This document shows positions 60,914 to 64,000 of a DNA stretch of 64,000 bases, piece by piece. A program made the position numbers and the translations under genes. Origin of the DNA: a virus; IMG/VR virus record IMGVR_UViG_3300020392_000010, positions 1-64,000 of that record. One strand, given 5' to 3'. The notes under the pieces are model-generated. The model did no database searches. It had not been told where the DNA came from and saw only the letters and a list, made by a program, of their open reading frames with translations. The first letter of the stretch is position 1; each line of letters starts with the position of its first letter.

Positions 60914-61449
60914 TTTATATCTTTTCTAATTACATTTAAGTACTCGTGAGCAACAGATAATACAGTATTTAGTGTAAAAAGAGGTTGATTTGCTTCAGCG
61001 TAAGTACGATCAGCCTCCTCTTTATTAAGATAATACTCTTTTTTAAACTTTTCAATAGTACACCCTGTTACGTTTATAAATGCTTGATCTAACCTACCTC
61101 TTCTTAAAAACAGATAATGTTGCCAATTTCCTGTTTCTATATAGGCCTCTATAGCGTCTTTAGCTCGTAATAACGATAAGTCTTCTTTTTCTTTAAATAA
61201 TTTTACAGCTTGTAATTTTTGACCTTTTCTAACAAGAAGTTCTACAGAAGGTATCCAACTAGGCTTATACCAACTATCTAACATTTTTTTAATCTCCTTA
61301 TCAGTTTTATCTGAAAATTCCCCAAGTGATATATCTTCCTTAGACTTTTTAATAGGATTTGCATCTAATATAGATTTCTTTTTATTAGGAAATTTCCTAT
61401 TATTGTAACTAAATTCTCCTCTATTAGGTTTATTCCTTAATTTTTTCAT
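60910..61449 (-). CDS. Hypothetical protein with bL12-C-terminal-like helix pair
   Basis: This 179-residue protein has a basic N-terminal tail (KLRNKPNRGEFSYNNRKFPN). It contains GQKLQAVKLFKEKEDLSLLRAKDAI, which resembles the C-terminal domain of ribosomal protein bL12, a domain that binds translation factors. The rest is unrecognised. It overlaps the downstream and upstream small genes, in the UvdE direction. A role at the ribosome is speculative. Confidence 0.58.
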   Translation of the reverse strand: MKKLRNKPNRGEFSYNNRKFPNKKKSILDANPIKKSKEDISLGEFSDKTDKEIKKMLDSWYKPSWIPSVELLVRKGQKLQAVKLFKEKEDLSLLRAKDAIEAYIETGNWQHYLFLRRGRLDQAFINVTGCTIEKFKKEYYLNKEEADRTYAEANQPLFTLNTVLSVAHEYLNVIRKDIK

Positions 61450-61606
61450 TTTGTTTATTAAGTTTTCTATATTGCATGATCACATCTTTTTTATAACTTA
61501 AATGTTTATTCACATAAACATGTAGTTCTTTACCCGCATCTGCGTAATTTGGGTTATCAAGCACTATTTTGACTATTTCTGAAATAGTATTCTTTTCTTC
61601 TTTCAT
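61430..61606 (-). CDS. Hypothetical small protein
   Basis: This 58-residue protein reads from the ATG at 61606 as MKEEKNTISEIVKIVLDNP, continues with YADAGKELHVYVNKHLSYKK, and overlaps the start of the next gene by 20 nt. It is helical and charged, with no recognised family. It lies 6 nt after the UvdE stop codon, so it may be read from the same transcript. Confidence 0.55.
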   Translation of the reverse strand: MKEEKNTISEIVKIVLDNPNYADAGKELHVYVNKHLSYKKDVIMQYRKLNKQNEKIKE

Positions 61607-61612
61607 ATTGTA

Positions 61613-62803
61613 TTATAAGTTTAATTTTAAAGTTTTATTCACCTTAGATTCTATAGTAGGCCTAAGTTCCATACTGTGTGATTTTTTTACATAATCAAAT
61701 AAGGCTAGTTCTTTTGATTTTGCTTCTATTTCTATATCAAAAAGATTGCCAATTTGAGGAATAGCGTCATATAAGTAATCTGCATGAGACCTTTCCATAA
61801 CAGAACTATCTTCATTTAGTCTTTTACTGCTACTAAAGTGAGCAAGTGGACGCACACTAGCTGGCCAGGTTGAAGCAGCTAGTTTGGCAGCTTTTTCTTG
61901 AGATAAACCACCTGTGCAAAACAAGTGATGAAAGAAATCGAATGTAATAGGAATATTAATATGTTTGTATAAACCTTCGTATAGATCAATTACGCTATAT
62001 TGACTAGCTTTATCGTCATTTTCTACAACAAGACGCGCTTTAGTAGATTCAGAAAGTTTACTAAAGTTTTTTACAAACCTAGATAATGTTTCTTTTTTAT
62101 TACCATAGGCACCTCCTACATGAATATTTAAACTATAGTTGTGATTTTTAGGTAAGCCCATTAAATCTAGTATAGTAGAATGCTTGTCTAATTCGTTTAT
62201 AGAGTTGTAAACTATTTTTTCGTTTGGACTAGGAAGTACACAAAATTGACCTGGATGAAAGCCTACTCTTAGATTGTTTTCCAGTATGTACTTTCCTATT
62301 TCTGCAAGTTTGCTTTTTATTTGATTGTAATTTGGTAATTGATTGAAATCATATTCGCTCATCCATGGAAAAAGACTACTAGACATTCTGAATATTCTTA
62401 TATTGTTTTTAGCATTCCATTTAAGAATAACTAAAAGATCTTCTACATTTTGTATAGCTAGGTTACCTGCTTTTTTACATAGCCATTCCATGTAACCTTT
62501 TTTTGAAACATCATAATCTGATATTTGAACTGTTTTATCTACTAATGTTCTTTTAGTTATAGATTTAAAGGTTCTAAAGCTAGTGTTAAGGGAACTAGCA
62601 GACTTTCCTTTTTCATCATATACTAGAGTTGAATCATACCATTTTTCTATTATGCTTTCGTCTGTTATATGTACTTGATTACAATTTTTATGTAACCATT
62701 TATTAACGCTATATTCAACAACAGGACTTTGCATTCCCCTGTTAGTTGATATATTATGTTCTTTCAATGTAAGGTTTATACAACAGTATCCTAAGTTATT
62801 CAT
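61613..62803 (-). CDS. uvdE: UV damage endonuclease (UvdE/UvsE)
   Basis: This 396-residue protein has the UvdE start LGYCCINLTL and the barrel motifs MSSSLFPWMSE, RVGFHPGQFCVL, LNIHVGGAYGNK, RLVVENDDKASQYSV and PITFDFFHH. It nicks DNA 5' to UV photoproducts and other lesions. It begins at the ATG at 62803, with a perfect ATTAGTATAATA just upstream. It probably repairs sunlight damage in phage DNA, which suits a surface-water host. Confidence 0.93.
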   Translation of the reverse strand: MNNLGYCCINLTLKEHNISTNRGMQSPVVEYSVNKWLHKNCNQVHITDESIIEKWYDSTLVYDEKGKSASSLNTSFRTFKSITKRTLVDKTVQISDYDVSKKGYMEWLCKKAGNLAIQNVEDLLVILKWNAKNNIRIFRMSSSLFPWMSEYDFNQLPNYNQIKSKLAEIGKYILENNLRVGFHPGQFCVLPSPNEKIVYNSINELDKHSTILDLMGLPKNHNYSLNIHVGGAYGNKKETLSRFVKNFSKLSESTKARLVVENDDKASQYSVIDLYEGLYKHINIPITFDFFHHLFCTGGLSQEKAAKLAASTWPASVRPLAHFSSSKRLNEDSSVMERSHADYLYDAIPQIGNLFDIEIEAKSKELALFDYVKKSHSMELRPTIESKVNKTLKLNL

Positions 62804-62808
62804 ATTTA

Positions 62809-62820
62809 TATTATACTAAT
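62809..62820 (-). promoter_or_regulatory. ATTAGTATAATA minus-strand promoter motif of UvdE
   Basis: The minus strand reads ATTAGTATAATA 5 nt before the UvdE ATG. A second, imperfect copy (plus-strand 62830-62844, with a two-base insertion) lies 26 nt before the ATG and may be the functional one. Confidence 0.45.
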
Positions 62821-62886
62821 AATTTATGATATTATACACTAAATTAAAAAATAGTTTAAATAAATAAACAAGAGAAGCGTATTTGT

Positions 62887-63681
62887 ATGAAAAATTTTAT
62901 AGAAACATTTAAGATATTTGAATCAAAAAATCGGGTAAACGGATTAGAAGAGTTTATTAACACGTTAAAGGAAAATTTTAAAGAATATCACAGTGTAATA
63001 GATGATTTAAAATCATACATATTAAAATCTGGATGCGAAGCTATTGGGTTTGACACCCTATATGGTGCTTCTGGAATATCAAAAACCGATAAATGTGTAA
63101 TTGCAGATAAAGTACTTAAAGAACCTATTGAAAAAGCACTTTACGTAATACTTCACGAAGTATCTCATCAGTATCAATATTCTAAGTATGGAAAAAACGT
63201 AATGTGGGATTCATATAATTCTAATATAGATATAGAAAAAGCGGTCGACCTGCTAATGAATATTGAATTAGTAGCAGATAGATTAGCTATTATCAAAACT
63301 AAACATTTATTAGATTCAAATGGCGTAAAAAACTACAAAGAAGTAACGGCAGTCTATCCTAAAATGTCTAGGCAATATTTTAAAAGTCATTTAGAATCCT
63401 TAAGAAAAAGCGTAAATGATAAAAAAATAGAAGACGTAGATGGTGTAAACAATATGATGCACAATAAACTTAAAGAAAAACCAAAACCTATTGTATTTAA
63501 AAATCATAATAGACCAAAGCCTAAGCAATTTAAAAATCAAATAGAAATAGATAGAATATTAGATAAATTATCCGATACAGGCTGGTCTAGTTTAACTGAC
63601 TCTGAAAAATCTACATTAAGATCTGCTAGTAATAAACCAAGTAGTAAGCCGCCTAGTAGCAATCAGTTAAACCTATTTTAA
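62887..63681 (+). CDS. Tagged HExxH zinc metalloprotease-like cargo protein
   Basis: This 264-residue protein begins MKNFIETFKIFESKN, a tag variant with IFE at residues 10-12. HEVSH occurs at residues 90-94 and ELVAD at 127-131, the order of an ImmA/IrrE-like gluzincin (HExxH then Glu in an E..AD helix). The C-terminal about 90 residues are basic and Pro-rich (KPKPIVFKNHNRPKPKQF). A packaged zincin could enter the host with DNA and cut a host factor. The substrate is unknown. Confidence 0.75.
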   Translation: MKNFIETFKIFESKNRVNGLEEFINTLKENFKEYHSVIDDLKSYILKSGCEAIGFDTLYGASGISKTDKCVIADKVLKEPIEKALYVILHEVSHQYQYSKYGKNVMWDSYNSNIDIEKAVDLLMNIELVADRLAIIKTKHLLDSNGVKNYKEVTAVYPKMSRQYFKSHLESLRKSVNDKKIEDVDGVNNMMHNKLKEKPKPIVFKNHNRPKPKQFKNQIEIDRILDKLSDTGWSSLTDSEKSTLRSASNKPSSKPPSSNQLNLF

Positions 63682-63696
63682 ATAAATAAAAATAAA

Positions 63697-63924
63697 ATGA
63701 AAGAATTTTTAAATATAGGTCAATTAATATTGTGCCTAACATTCTGTATATTATGGCCATCCTGGTTAAAAGACGGGTATCTAGAAAACGGTTACTTAAT
63801 AATCGCAACGTTTATAGCTGCATATGGAGGATTTATAGCTGGTTTATACTGGTATATTAAAAATAAATTTAAATGGAAAAGTTGGAAAGAAATTTGGAAT
63901 AAAATTACTTCCAAAAAACATTAA
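63697..63924 (+). CDS. Two-span membrane protein
   Basis: This 75-residue protein has two hydrophobic stretches, IGQLILCLTFCILWPSWL and YLIIATFIAAYGGFIAGLYW, with a short loop LKDGYLENG and a basic tail (KNKFKWKSWKEIWNK). It is 16 nt after the zincin gene on the same strand. It is a second holin-like candidate. Confidence 0.6.
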   Translation: MKEFLNIGQLILCLTFCILWPSWLKDGYLENGYLIIATFIAAYGGFIAGLYWYIKNKFKWKSWKEIWNKITSKKH

Positions 63925-64000
63925 CTGATATAAGCAATACTGCTAAAATGAGAGATACAATTACTTTTAAAGTAATAGTTTCATTAAAAAAGTAGTTTAC
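63905..64000 (-). CDS. C-terminal part of a membrane protein (partial)
   Basis: The minus frame is open from the window edge to a TAA at 63905 and reads ...FNETITLKVIVSLIL then AVLLISVNVFWK. This looks like a membrane span. It overlaps the convergent 75-aa gene by 20 nt. The start lies outside the window. Confidence 0.4.
   Translation of the reverse strand, partial: VNYFFNETITLKVIVSLILAVLLISVNVFWK

Noticed and set aside
1-64000. tRNA genes, CRISPR arrays, integrase, insertion sequences
   Set aside because: Genes are packed with gaps mostly below 120 nt. No cloverleaf, spacer array, recombinase with catalytic residues or inverted-repeat element was seen by eye.

Overview
The window is a 64 kb piece of a T4-like (straight-tailed, contractile-tail myovirus) bacteriophage genome with low GC. 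Direct support comes from recognisable T4 core homologues: portal (gp20), prohead protease (gp21) fused to a scaffold (gp22-like), major capsid protein (gp23), head-completion nuclease (gp4), baseplate wedge gp25, a gp53/LysM-like wedge protein, a gp27/GpD-like hub, a gp5-like spike, UvsW helicase, a DnaG-like primase and the C-terminal part of a family-B DNA polymerase. Starts are preceded by A-rich leaders (aaataaa-ATG) rather than Shine-Dalgarno sequences. With the low GC, this suggests a Bacteroidetes, probably flavobacterial, host; that is inference. Terminase, sheath and tube genes are not in the window. No tRNA, CRISPR array, integrase or insertion sequence was seen.

Layout. 1-2.7 kb (minus): a repetitive coiled-coil fibre-like protein (cut by the window edge) and two tail/fibre-type proteins. 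2.7-21.5 kb: plus-strand blocks of virion or cargo genes (2.7-3.5, 4.7-6.0, 8.8-16.5, 18.4-21.5 kb) alternating with minus-strand blocks of small regulatory and metabolic genes (exonuclease, nuclease, sigma factor, DNA glycosylase, three tiny membrane proteins, NifU-like). 21.5-27.6 kb (minus): portal, gp4, an EF-hand protein, primase, polymerase fragment. 27.6-31.2 kb (plus): PhoH and an abundant-looking 494-aa protein with its own terminator. 31.2-35 kb (minus): UvsW and an amidase endolysin. 35-47 kb (plus): nucleotide kinase, a ligase-nucleotidyltransferase fusion, a holin candidate and the central baseplate/hub module. 47-55.8 kb: an accessory island with glycosyltransferases, a GH16 hydrolase, a SET/ATP-grasp operon and a sialic-acid (nonulosonate) synthesis and transfer operon. 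55.8-60.6 kb (plus): DnaJ-like protein, protease-scaffold fusion, major capsid protein. 60.6-64 kb: small genes, UvdE, a tagged metalloprotease and membrane proteins.

The most interesting pattern is a cargo-tagging system. About fourteen otherwise unrelated plus-strand genes begin with the same kind of short peptide (for example MKNYIKNFKGFIAES, MVKNYNKYLKEN, MIKSYEQYIKEH). It ends at an (L/I)xE site, the consensus cut by T4 prohead protease. T4 internal proteins carry a comparable capsid-targeting sequence. Here the tag also looks like the 14-residue repeat of this phage's own scaffold (YxxY[LI]xE[NS]), which suggests that cargo is recruited by scaffold mimicry and then trimmed. Tagged cargo includes a HExxH zincin, a SleB-like wall hydrolase, a 1384-aa protein with an internal copy of the tag, and several Cys-rich small proteins.

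Two promoter-like motifs separate by strand. TATAAATA (the T4 late-promoter sequence) lies about 18-22 nt upstream of several plus-strand late genes. A different motif (ATTAGTATAATA) lies 17-20 nt upstream of several minus-strand genes. A complete sigma-70-type factor is encoded between them, with both motifs divergent in its promoter region.
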